DNA of 14,428 bases from Desulfobacteraceae bacterium. GTDB taxonomy: Bacteria > Desulfobacterota > Desulfobacteria > Desulfobacterales > Desulfosarcinaceae. Below the pieces are notes generated by a model. It saw only the letters and a program-made list of their open reading frames with translations, was not told the origin of the DNA and did no database searches. The stretch lies in the NCBI GenBank assembly GCA_027031325.1, contig JALVRI010000325.1, forward strand, positions 1 to 14,428, given 5' to 3'. Positions 1 through 6,292 of the stretch are shown piece after piece; the first letter of the stretch is position 1, and every line of letters begins with the position of its first letter. The translations under genes and the position numbers were made by a program.

Positions 1-42
1 CCCTTCGAATTCAGACAGCCGGATATCCTTTTTATGATCCAT
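1..42 (-). CDS. Possible start of a further minus-strand gene, cut by the window edge
   Basis: An ATG at 42-40, overlapping the last codons of tag by 11 nt in another frame, opens a frame that stays open for 14 codons to the left edge and reads MDHKKDIRLSEFEG. Overlap of this kind is usual for co-transcribed bacterial genes, and the mixed charged composition looks protein-like. The ribosome binding site is weak (a GGGA only about 1 nt before the ATG), and 14 codons are too few to judge. No function can be assigned; it may equally be a chance frame after the tag stop codon. Confidence 0.3.
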   Translation of the reverse strand, partial: MDHKKDIRLSEFEG

Positions 43-628
43 TTCCCATTCTATTGATTTGGTCATATCGAAAACAACTCATCAAATGGTCATTTACCAT
101 GCCGACCGCCTGCATGAAGGCATAACAGATCGTCGGGCCGACAAATTTGAAGCCAAGCTTTTTAAGATCCCGGCTGATCTTTTCAGACAGCGGCGTGTAG
201 GCGGGCACCTGTTCAAGCCGTGACCAGGTGTTGACGATCTGCCGTCCGTCGACAAAATCCCAAATATAACTTGAAAAAGATCCATGGCTATCCTGGATTT
301 TCAAAAAGGCGGCGGCGTTTTCCACCGCCGCCTGGATTTTGAGGCGATTGCGCACGATCCCGGAATCGGTAAGCAGCCTGGTGATCTTGGCGTTATCATA
401 TTTGGCGACTTTGGCCGGGTCGAAGTCATCGAAAGCCTGCCTGTAATGGGGCCGTTTCTTCAAAATTGTAAGCCAGCTCAATCCTGCCTGGGCTCCTTCC
501 AGCACCAGGAATTCGAAGAGTAAGCGATCATCGTAAACAGGTACACCCCATTGCTGATCATGGTAGGCGATATAGTCATTGTCGCCCAGGCACCATGGGC
601 AGCGAGGTTTGTTGGGTCTTGATTTCAC
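32..628 (-). CDS. tag: DNA-3-methyladenine glycosylase I (Tag)
   Basis: Base-excision repair enzyme that removes 3-methyladenine from alkylated DNA in the cytoplasm. From the chosen GTG start the protein has 198 residues, against 187 in E. coli Tag. It keeps the zinc ligands of the family: Cys10 in RCPWC, His23 in YHDQQWG, and His181 and Cys185 in NDHLMSC. The base-pocket segment LEGAQAGLSW (Glu44, Trp52) and the conserved FKFVGPTICYAFMQA stretch are also present. A TTG at 661 is in frame and would add 11 residues. GTG 628 is preferred because GGAGGG lies 9 nt upstream and because the best promoter would start transcription only a few bases before the TTG. It is divergent from the sugar-phosphate transferase gene, and there is no functional link to the cell-wall cluster. 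GC content is lower than in the dcw genes. Family assignment is firm; the start is moderately sure. Confidence 0.95.
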   Translation of the reverse strand: MKSRPNKPRCPWCLGDNDYIAYHDQQWGVPVYDDRLLFEFLVLEGAQAGLSWLTILKKRPHYRQAFDDFDPAKVAKYDNAKITRLLTDSGIVRNRLKIQAAVENAAAFLKIQDSHGSFSSYIWDFVDGRQIVNTWSRLEQVPAYTPLSEKISRDLKKLGFKFVGPTICYAFMQAVGMVNDHLMSCFRYDQINRMGNGS

Positions 629-637
629 GTATGCCTG

Positions 638-643
638 CCCTCC
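638..643 (-). promoter_or_regulatory. Shine-Dalgarno of tag that decides its start
   Basis: GGAGGG on the minus strand sits 9 nt before the GTG at 628-626. The alternative in-frame TTG at 661-659 has no comparable purine-rich site upstream. This supports the shorter 198-residue Tag. Confidence 0.65.
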
Positions 644-671
644 GCTTCGTATCTTCGGCAAACCTGGGATC

Positions 672-700
672 TGTATAATCCCGGCCGAGCATTATCTCAA
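672..700 (-). promoter_or_regulatory. Candidate sigma-70-type promoter for tag
   Basis: On the minus strand TTGAGA (700-695, five of six consensus bases) and TATACA (677-672, four of six) are separated by exactly 17 nt. The predicted transcription start is near 665, about 37 nt before the GTG start of tag. That leaves room for its ribosome binding site but not for one serving the upstream TTG. It is seen by consensus matching only. Confidence 0.5.
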
Positions 701-706
701 GGGGCA

Positions 707-735
707 TTGACATCGCGACCAAAAAGTATTTTAAG
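707..735 (+). promoter_or_regulatory. Candidate sigma-70-type promoter for the WecA-like gene
   Basis: A perfect TTGACA (707-712) is followed after 17 nt by TTTAAG (730-735, four of six consensus bases). Transcription would start near 742 and give a leader of roughly 75-90 nt. It is back to back with the tag promoter candidate, so the intergenic region reads as a divergent promoter pair. Confidence 0.4.
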
Positions 736-743
736 TGTACCTT

Positions 744-767
744 CAACGTTTATAAAGCGTTGTTTTT
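744..767 (+). other. Small hairpin plus T-run in the WecA-like gene leader
   Basis: CAACG (744-748) and CGTTG (758-762) can form a 5-bp stem around a 9-nt A/T-rich loop, and TTTTT follows at 763-767. This has the layout of a weak intrinsic terminator or attenuator inside the leader. The stem is short, and the loop is itself palindromic (TTTATAAA), so it could instead be an operator-like site or chance. Confidence 0.2.
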
Positions 768-829
768 ATGATTTTGTGCGATTTTGAGGCTCCGAGCGTT
801 GGACCTATATCTTTTTGAAAATTGAAGCC

Positions 830-1828
830 ATGATATTTTTAGCCTCTTCGTTGTTGGCGTTTGTGATTACCCTGGGCTCCATGTTTCTGCTCAAGGAAGT
901 GGCCCCTAGGGTCCGAATTATCGATATCCCTAATGATAGAAAGGTTCATACCAGGCCTATTCCGCGTATAGGTGGAATATCGATGGCTCTGGGCATTTTT
1001 GTATCTATTGTATGTTTTGCAGCTTTGACAAAATTGGTCATGGCGTTGCTGTTAGGGGGCCTTATAATATTGGTCTTCGGAGTGGCTGACGATATTTATG
1101 AACTGGCACCGTTGACCAAGCTGCTCGGGCAGATTATAGCTGCAATGATTCTGATATTCCATGGAGGCGTATTGATCAAAGATCTTGGCGATCTTGTTCC
1201 CGGTGATTGGCTGCTTCCTGGTTGGTTGGCCGTCCCTTTTACCTTGGTTGCTGTTGTAGGGGGGATCAATGCCATCAATTTGTCAGATGGCCTCGATGGC
1301 TTGGCCGGTGGAATATCTATGCTCGGTTTTTTATTTATCGCCTTTCTTTCCTATCAGGCGAGCCAAAAGGTGCTTGCTTTGATAGCCATATCAATAGCGG
1401 GCGCCATCTTAGGATTTCTGCATTACAATACTTATCCCGCGACCATTTTTATGGGAGATTCAGGCAGTCAACTCCTGGGTTTTATGGGAATTGGTTTGGC
1501 GATAGCCGTGACCCAAAGTCACATGGCTTTTAATAGAGTGCTGCCATTGCTCCTGTTGGGAGTTCCGATCTTTGATACCGTCACGGTGATGATGGAGAGA
1601 AAAGCAAGGGGGCGTCCGTTGTTTGTGGCGGATAAGAATCATTTTCACCACAAATTGATTCGTTTCGGGCTTTTTCATACCGAGGCGGTGGCGACCATAT
1701 ATTTGTTACAATTTGTCTTGATAATGAATGCTTATATGTTTCGTTTTTCTTCAGAATGGTTTTTGTTGATTCTCTATACTCTTTTTTGCACCATAATTTC
1801 TCTGAGTTTCAGGCAAGCCGAACAATAA
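830..1828 (+). CDS. WecA/TagO-type undecaprenyl-phosphate sugar-1-phosphate transferase
   Basis: Integral membrane enzyme of the polyprenyl-phosphate N-acetylhexosamine-1-phosphate transferase superfamily. It would load a sugar phosphate, typically GlcNAc-1-P, from a UDP-sugar onto undecaprenyl phosphate to start O-antigen, capsule or exopolysaccharide synthesis. The sequence (332 residues from ATG 830) shows many hydrophobic segments and, in order, DIPNDRKVH and PRIGG near the N-terminus, the Mg-binding ADD of ADDIYEL (about 86-88), NAINLSDGLDGLAGG (about 147-161), IFMGDSGS (about 206-213) and DKNHFHH (about 268-274). The last motif is the WecA/TagO form of the histidine loop, unlike the PLHHHFE of MraY in the same window. 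A TTG at 815 would add five residues; neither start has a good ribosome site, and ATG was preferred. Sampled GC is near 43%, far below the dcw genes, which suggests separate origin. The gene stands alone here, so the sugar and the polymer are unknown. Confidence 0.9.
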   Translation: MIFLASSLLAFVITLGSMFLLKEVAPRVRIIDIPNDRKVHTRPIPRIGGISMALGIFVSIVCFAALTKLVMALLLGGLIILVFGVADDIYELAPLTKLLGQIIAAMILIFHGGVLIKDLGDLVPGDWLLPGWLAVPFTLVAVVGGINAINLSDGLDGLAGGISMLGFLFIAFLSYQASQKVLALIAISIAGAILGFLHYNTYPATIFMGDSGSQLLGFMGIGLAIAVTQSHMAFNRVLPLLLLGVPIFDTVTVMMERKARGRPLFVADKNHFHHKLIRFGLFHTEAVATIYLLQFVLIMNAYMFRFSSEWFLLILYTLFCTIISLSFRQAEQ

Positions 1829-1831
1829 TCC

Positions 1832-1845
1832 GGGATAATTATCCC
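1832..1845. repeat. Perfect 14-bp palindrome between convergent genes
   Basis: GGGATAATTATCCC begins 3 nt after the transferase stop codon and spans the TAA of the radical SAM gene on the other strand. As RNA it gives a 5-bp stem with an AATT loop from either direction. There is no strong T-run on either side (TGTGCTTTATT follows on the plus strand), so a bidirectional terminator is possible but weak. Confidence 0.35.
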
Positions 1846-3581
1846 TGTGCTTTATTATCTGATGACTTTTTGCCCCGGCATACCCCGCACAGGCTGCAGG
1901 TGCCGGGATCCATGGGACAGGCGGGAGTAGGCTTGGCCCGGGCGGCGCGCCTGTATTCACGCCATAGGAAGTCCTTTGTCAACCCGTGATCGATAAAGTC
2001 CCAGGGCAGGATCTCGTCCCGTGTTCTTTCCCGGTGAACGTAAAAAGCCGGGTTGATAGGGGTCTGCTTGAGGCTTTGGGGCCAGTTGCCGCCGTTTTGG
2101 TGAACAAGCTCCAGGATGTCGGCCACCTTGCGGTCACCTCTGGACAGCAGGCCCTGGATGACGGCCCAGCGGGGCACATCTGCATGTACCCGGACGTTTG
2201 CCACCTTGCGAAGATCGTTTTTCACTTGGCGGATTTTTTTCTTCAGGACCGCCGTTTCATCCATGGCGGCCCACTGGAAGGGGGTGGACGGTTTGGGCAC
2301 GAAGCAGTTCAGGGAAACGGTGATTTGCCCCATGTGCCCGGTGGGCCGGCTGGCTTGAAGAAAGCGGTGCTTTATCTTTTTCACCAGGGTTGCGATGGCC
2401 GAGATGTCTTCCGGTTCTTCAAACGGCAGGCCTACCATGAAATACAGCTTCAGGTTGGGGATGCCCCTTTTAACCAGGGCGGCGGCCGCCTCAAGGAAGA
2501 TTTCTTCTTGCATGCCTTTGTTGATTACCCTCCGCATTCGCTCCGAGCCGGTTTCCGGCGCCAGGGTGGCTGTCTTGACCTTGCCCTGTGCCAAGGCTTG
2601 AAGGAGTGGTTCCGAGAGGGCATCGGCCCGCAGGGAACTGAAGCCCAACTCCAGGTCGGGCCGGGGAAGCTTGCTGCAAAGGCGGTTGATTCCGGGAAGG
2701 TCGGAGACGGCGGCGCCCACCAGGCCGATCCGGGACGTTTGGGCGGCTGCTTTTTCCAGGCAGCGGCGCAACCGCTCCAGGGGGCGGAAGCGGGGACGGC
2801 GGTAGATGAAACCGGCACCGCAGAAACGGCAACCGTGGGAACAACCCCGGGAAACCTCGATCAGGTGGGTGCCGGCAAAGGTCGTATGGGGCGTGATGAC
2901 CGAGCTCTCGGTTACCGGCCCTGAAAGGTCCTCTACCCACAGCCGTTTTATGCGCGGCAAAAGCGAGGGCCGGCCGGGGGAAAAAGATGCCAGGGTCCCG
3001 TCCGGATTGTATTGAACCCGGTAAAAGGAAGGGACGTATACACCGGAAAGCCGTGCCAGGCGACAGAGATTGGTCTCTTTGTCCCGCTTGGGATCGAAGG
3101 TTGTGAAAAACTCTTCTATCAGCGGTTCGGCTTCGCCGATTACGAAACAGTCTATGAAAGGAGCCAGGGGCTCGGGGTTTAGAAAGCAGGTTACTCCCCC
3201 TGCCATGACGAGGGGGAGGGATTCGCCGCGAAGGGCCGCCCGCAGGGGGAGACCTGCTTTTGCAAGGATGTTCAGAACGTTGGCATAGTCGTTTTCATAA
3301 GGGATGGAAAAAGCCAGGCAGTCGAAGTCCAACACAGGCCGGCCGGATTCCAGGGAGACCAGGGGGGAGTCGCCGGCCGTCCCCTGGTCCGGCACAAAGA
3401 CCCGCTCGCAGACCACATGCTCCAGGGCATTGAGGTGACGATAGACGGCCTGGAAACCCAGGTTTGACATACCCACGTGGTAGAAATTTGGATAGGCCAG
3501 GGCCACGCGGACCCGCCCTTGCCAGCTTTTGCGGATGGTTCCCAGTTCATCTGCGAGCCTTTTTTGGTTTGTGTTGACCAT
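1839..3581 (-). CDS. B12-binding-domain-type radical SAM protein (TIGR03960-like)
   Basis: Predicted cytoplasmic radical S-adenosylmethionine enzyme of 580 residues whose substrate is unknown. Residues about 23-165 resemble the cobalamin-binding-like N-terminal region of the TIGR03960 group (VALAYPNFYHVGMSNLG, then NPEPLAPFIDCFVIGEAE). The radical SAM core starts with SRGCSHGCRFC (Cys247, Cys251, Cys254: CX3CX2C for the 4Fe-4S cluster) and continues through APETGSERMRRVINKGM (341-357) and YFMVGLPFEEPED (380-392). The C-terminus carries four clustered cysteines, Cys555, 562, 565 and 568 (CX6CX2CX2C), which may bind a second metal or Fe-S centre. The classic B12 DxHxxG signature is not obvious, so cobalamin binding is unproven. 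The ATG at 3581 is the first start after an in-frame stop; its ribosome site is weak. It follows ftsZ in the same direction after 141 nt with no clear terminator, so co-transcription is possible. TIGR03960 regions are often fused to or beside a TIGR03936/DUF2344 partner, and none is seen here. Confidence 0.85.
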   Translation of the reverse strand: MVNTNQKRLADELGTIRKSWQGRVRVALAYPNFYHVGMSNLGFQAVYRHLNALEHVVCERVFVPDQGTAGDSPLVSLESGRPVLDFDCLAFSIPYENDYANVLNILAKAGLPLRAALRGESLPLVMAGGVTCFLNPEPLAPFIDCFVIGEAEPLIEEFFTTFDPKRDKETNLCRLARLSGVYVPSFYRVQYNPDGTLASFSPGRPSLLPRIKRLWVEDLSGPVTESSVITPHTTFAGTHLIEVSRGCSHGCRFCGAGFIYRRPRFRPLERLRRCLEKAAAQTSRIGLVGAAVSDLPGINRLCSKLPRPDLELGFSSLRADALSEPLLQALAQGKVKTATLAPETGSERMRRVINKGMQEEIFLEAAAALVKRGIPNLKLYFMVGLPFEEPEDISAIATLVKKIKHRFLQASRPTGHMGQITVSLNCFVPKPSTPFQWAAMDETAVLKKKIRQVKNDLRKVANVRVHADVPRWAVIQGLLSRGDRKVADILELVHQNGGNWPQSLKQTPINPAFYVHRERTRDEILPWDFIDHGLTKDFLWREYRRAARAKPTPACPMDPGTCSLCGVCRGKKSSDNKAQG

Positions 3582-3605
3582 GGTTGCTGAACTCTATCTT
3601 TCCGG

Positions 3606-3704
3606 CAGGCGGAAACGACCATGCTGTACGGCAATTTTCCAACGGCTTGCCGGGTTGCCGGCCGGCCTTTTCCATTCGGCCCCGTTGCAGGCGCCTGCCG
3701 CCTG
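3606..3704. repeat. Nested inverted repeats in the ftsZ to radical SAM gap
   Basis: The 141-nt gap (3582-3722) holds several complementary segments that nest. CAGGCGG (3606-3612) pairs with CCGCCTG (3698-3704), CAACGG (3640-3645) pairs with CCGTTG (3682-3687), and the palindrome GCCGGCCGGC (3657-3666) lies inside. A 12-bp palindrome GCAGGCGCCTGC (3687-3698) would compete with the outer pairs. There is no T-run, so this is not a standard intrinsic terminator. I see no gene in the gap. Confidence 0.3.
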
Positions 3705-3722
3705 TCAGGAAGCGATGGGAGT

Positions 3723-4907
3723 TCAGTCGGCCTTGCGCCGCAGGAAAGTCGGCACGTCCAGGTCGTCGTTGTCGATTACTATTCCGCGGTATCCCTTGTA
3801 CTTTTGCCCGGCTTCCTCGTTGGCGGCCCGCTTGCGGCGGATCCAGGTGGGCTCGTCAAGGTCGACGGCCACCTCCAGGTCGGCCGGGGTAAGGTCCCTT
3901 ACCTTGCCGCCGTAAGTAGGGTCCAGGGGAACCGGACCGTCGGATTTCTCTTCCTTGGAACCGATCCCGGTTGCGATCACCGTGACGCGCATCTCGTCGC
4001 CCATCTGGTCGTCGATGACCGCACCCCAAATGATATCGGCTTCTTCGCCCACCTCGTTGTAGATCCTTTCCGAGGCCTCGGTCATTTCTTCCATTGTGAT
4101 GTCGCTGCTGCTGGTGATGTTCATCAGCACTCCCTTGGCGCCGGCCACGTTGATGTCTTCCAGGAGGGGATGCGAGATGGCCCGGTCGGCGGCCTCGATG
4201 GCCCGGTTTTCGCCACTGGCAATACCTATGCCCATGATGGCCATCCCGGCCTTGGACATGGTGGTCTTGACGTCGGCAAAGTCCAGGTTGACCAGACCCG
4301 GCATCAGGATCAGGTCGGTGATCCCCTTGACCGAGTGGAGCAGGATCTCGTCGGCCTTCTTGAACATGTCGATCATCTTGGCGTTTTTCGAGGCCAGGGC
4401 CCGCAGCCGGTCGTTGGGGATTATGATCACCGTGTCGGCTACTTTTTTCAACTCCTGGATTCCTTCGTCGGCCTGGCGGGCCCTTTTCTTGCCCTCGAAT
4501 GAAAAGGGACGCGTGACCACGGCCACGGTGAGGATACCCATTTCCTTGCACAGACCGGCGATAACCGGGGCCCCGCCGGTACCGGTACCGCCGCCGAAGC
4601 CGGCGGTTATGAAAACCATGTGGCTGTCGGACAGGGCGGCCTTGAGGACCTCGGCGCTTTCCAGGGCCGCGTCACGTCCGATTTGGGGATTGGCGCCGGC
4701 GCCAAGCCCCTCGGTCAGCTTTTCTCCGATCTGGATCTTGATTTCGGCCTGCGATACTTCCAGGGCCTGGGCGTCGGTGTTGGCGGCGATGAACTGAACG
4801 CCCAGCAGGTTGCTGGCGATCATGTTGTTGATGGCGTTACCTCCGGCCCCGCCTACACCGATGACCTTGATCTTGGCCGTGTTCTCCGATTCAACGTAAG
4901 AAAACAT
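3723..4907 (-). CDS. ftsZ: Cell division GTPase FtsZ
   Basis: Tubulin-like GTPase that polymerises at midcell into the ring that recruits the divisome. The 394-residue protein has normal family length. It shows the nucleotide-binding VGGAGGN (18-24), the tubulin signature GGGTGTG (105-111), NDRL (165-168) and the catalytic T7 loop NLDFADV (207-213), whose aspartates complete the active site of the next subunit. After the core (to about residue 320) comes a linker of about 60 charged residues and the conserved C-terminal peptide DVPTFLRRKAD, the docking site for FtsA and other tethers. The ATG start has a strong purine-rich site, GGGGGAG, 7 nt upstream. It follows ftsA after 129 nt, long for this cluster, which leaves room for its own promoter. 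All key residues are intact. Confidence 0.99.
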   Translation of the reverse strand: MFSYVESENTAKIKVIGVGGAGGNAINNMIASNLLGVQFIAANTDAQALEVSQAEIKIQIGEKLTEGLGAGANPQIGRDAALESAEVLKAALSDSHMVFITAGFGGGTGTGGAPVIAGLCKEMGILTVAVVTRPFSFEGKKRARQADEGIQELKKVADTVIIIPNDRLRALASKNAKMIDMFKKADEILLHSVKGITDLILMPGLVNLDFADVKTTMSKAGMAIMGIGIASGENRAIEAADRAISHPLLEDINVAGAKGVLMNITSSSDITMEEMTEASERIYNEVGEEADIIWGAVIDDQMGDEMRVTVIATGIGSKEEKSDGPVPLDPTYGGKVRDLTPADLEVAVDLDEPTWIRRKRAANEEAGQKYKGYRGIVIDNDDLDVPTFLRRKAD

Positions 4908-4914
4908 GATTTCA

Positions 4915-4921
4915 CTCCCCC
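4915..4921 (-). promoter_or_regulatory. Strong Shine-Dalgarno of ftsZ
   Basis: GGGGGAG on the minus strand, 7 nt before the ATG, is preceded by an A-rich stretch (CATAAAAAACAAAA). A strong site in an unpaired A-rich context fits the high FtsZ to FtsA ratio that cells need. Confidence 0.6.
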
Positions 4922-4940
4922 TTTTGTTTTTTATGGTTTC

Positions 4941-4953
4941 CCGGGTAGCCCGG
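4941..4953 (-). other. Hairpin in the ftsZ leader
   Basis: On the minus strand CCGGG-CTA-CCCGG is a perfect 5-bp GC stem with a 3-nt loop, 20 nt upstream of the ftsZ Shine-Dalgarno. It is followed by A-rich sequence and not by T, so it is not a terminator. It could be a 5'-end stabiliser or a processing site, or chance. Confidence 0.35.
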
Positions 4954-4963
4954 CATTTAACAA

Positions 4964-4992
4964 ATCACAAGGTCCAAAATCGATTGAATCAA
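4964..4992 (-). promoter_or_regulatory. Weak candidate promoter for ftsZ in the ftsA-ftsZ gap
   Basis: On the minus strand TTGATT (4992-4987) and TGTGAT (4969-4964) are 17 nt apart, with four of six consensus bases in each. Transcription would begin near 4957, just before the leader hairpin. The gap is clearly more A/T-rich than the neighbouring genes, as expected of a promoter region, but the match is only moderate. Confidence 0.25.
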
Positions 4993-5036
4993 GCTTTTTG
5001 CAAAATTATTGACCTTAAAGACTTGCAACCTATCTC

Positions 5037-6263
5037 CTAGATCACGTCTTTGAACCACTTTTTCATCCTGCTCATAATGCTGTTGAAGATATTGCGGTCC
5101 CGGATCCTGAACTTGCGGGTCGGCTGCTTGCGAGCCCCGTAGAGCACGAGACCGACGCCGGTGGCGTACATGGGGTTGTTGACCACGTCGGTCAGACCGG
5201 TGATGCCCCGCGGTTTTCCCAGCCGTACCGGCAGGCCGAAAACCGCCTCGGCGATCTCGGTAACCCCTTCCAGTAGCGAAGTGCCACCGGTGACCACGAT
5301 ACCCGAGGCGATCATGTTTTCCATGCCGGCCCGGTAGATTTCGCGGTTGATGAGGGTAAAGATTTCTTCCATCCGCGGCTCCAGGATTTCGCCCAGGATC
5401 TGGCGGGGCAGCTTGCGGGACTTGCGGCCGGCCATGCCGGGAACCTCGATGGTCTGGTCCGGGCCGATGGAGCTTGCCAGGCAACTGCCGTATTTTTTCT
5501 TTATCTTTTCGGCCTCGGCCAGGGGGGCCCGCAACCCGATGGCGATGTCGTTGGTCAGGTTGTCGCCCCCCAATGCCAGGACGAAGGTATGGCGGATGTT
5601 CTTGGCCGAAAAGATCGCCAGGTCGCTGGTGCCGCCGCCCAGGTCGATCAGGGCCGTTCCGAGCTGTTTCTCCTCGCCGGTCAGGACCGCTTCGCCGGAA
5701 GCCAGGGATTCCAGCACGATGTCGCATACATCCAGCCCGGCCCGGTTGGCGCACTTGACGATGTTGTGGGCCGAAGTGACGGCTCCGGTGACGATGTGAA
5801 TCTTGGCCTCCAGGCGTACCCCGGCCATCCCCACCGGGTTCTGGATGCCGGCCTGCTCGTCGACGATGTACTCCTGGGGCAGGACGTGGATTACTTCGCG
5901 GTCCATGGGGATGGCCACCGCCCGGGCCGCATCGATTACCCTTTCCACGTCCTGGGCGGTGATCTCGGATCCCTTGATGGCCACTATCCCGCGGCTGTTG
6001 AAACCTGTGATATGCCCCCCGGCGATTCCGGCATAAACCGAGGATATTTCGCACCCGGCCATCAGCTCGGCTTCTTCGACCGCCTTTTTTATGGATTCCA
6101 CCGTGGACTCTATGTTGACCACCACCCCCTTGCGCAGGCCGATGGACGGATGGGTGCCGATGCCGATGATGTTCACTTCTCCGCCGCTTGCCTCACCCAC
6201 CACGCAACAGATCTTGGTAGTTCCGATGTCCAGGCCGACGATCAAATCATCCTGCGCCTTCAC
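5037..6263 (-). CDS. ftsA: Cell division protein FtsA
   Basis: Actin-like ATPase that ties FtsZ filaments to the inner membrane and relays divisome activation. The 408 residues carry the phosphate-1 motif GLDIGTTK (10-17), the FtsA-specific 1C region (about 84-163), the phosphate-2 motif DLGGGTSD (207-214) and the adenosine motif VTGGTSLLEG (324-333). The last 15 residues (NSIMSRMKKWFKDVI) form the amphipathic membrane-targeting helix typical of FtsA. The start is GTG at 6263, supported by AAGGAGG at 6275-6269, 5 nt upstream. It lies 29 nt after ftsQ and 129 nt before ftsZ, the usual ftsQ-ftsA-ftsZ order. Confidence 0.98.
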   Translation of the reverse strand: MKAQDDLIVGLDIGTTKICCVVGEASGGEVNIIGIGTHPSIGLRKGVVVNIESTVESIKKAVEEAELMAGCEISSVYAGIAGGHITGFNSRGIVAIKGSEITAQDVERVIDAARAVAIPMDREVIHVLPQEYIVDEQAGIQNPVGMAGVRLEAKIHIVTGAVTSAHNIVKCANRAGLDVCDIVLESLASGEAVLTGEEKQLGTALIDLGGGTSDLAIFSAKNIRHTFVLALGGDNLTNDIAIGLRAPLAEAEKIKKKYGSCLASSIGPDQTIEVPGMAGRKSRKLPRQILGEILEPRMEEIFTLINREIYRAGMENMIASGIVVTGGTSLLEGVTEIAEAVFGLPVRLGKPRGITGLTDVVNNPMYATGVGLVLYGARKQPTRKFRIRDRNIFNSIMSRMKKWFKDVI

Positions 6264-6292
6264 ATTTGCCTCCTTGGATCCCTGCCGGGCGG

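Noticed and set aside
674..679. A perfect TATAAT on the plus strand
   Set aside because: No -35-like hexamer lies 16-18 nt upstream. The same bases are better explained as part of the minus-strand tag promoter.
1986..2924. A 312-codon plus-strand frame opposite the radical SAM gene
   Set aside because: It is a mirror of the coding strand with no family motif. The minus-strand gene has clear radical SAM signatures throughout.
3647..3661. Tandem TTGCCGG copies 8 nt apart
   Set aside because: There are only two 7-nt copies in GC-rich intergenic sequence, which is likely chance and not a repeat array.
3621..4502. A 293-codon plus-strand frame opposite ftsZ, and a 231-codon second minus-strand frame at 3856-4551
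   Set aside because: Both lie over the conserved FtsZ sequence and translate to repetitive Gly/Arg/His- or Val/Asp-rich shadows.
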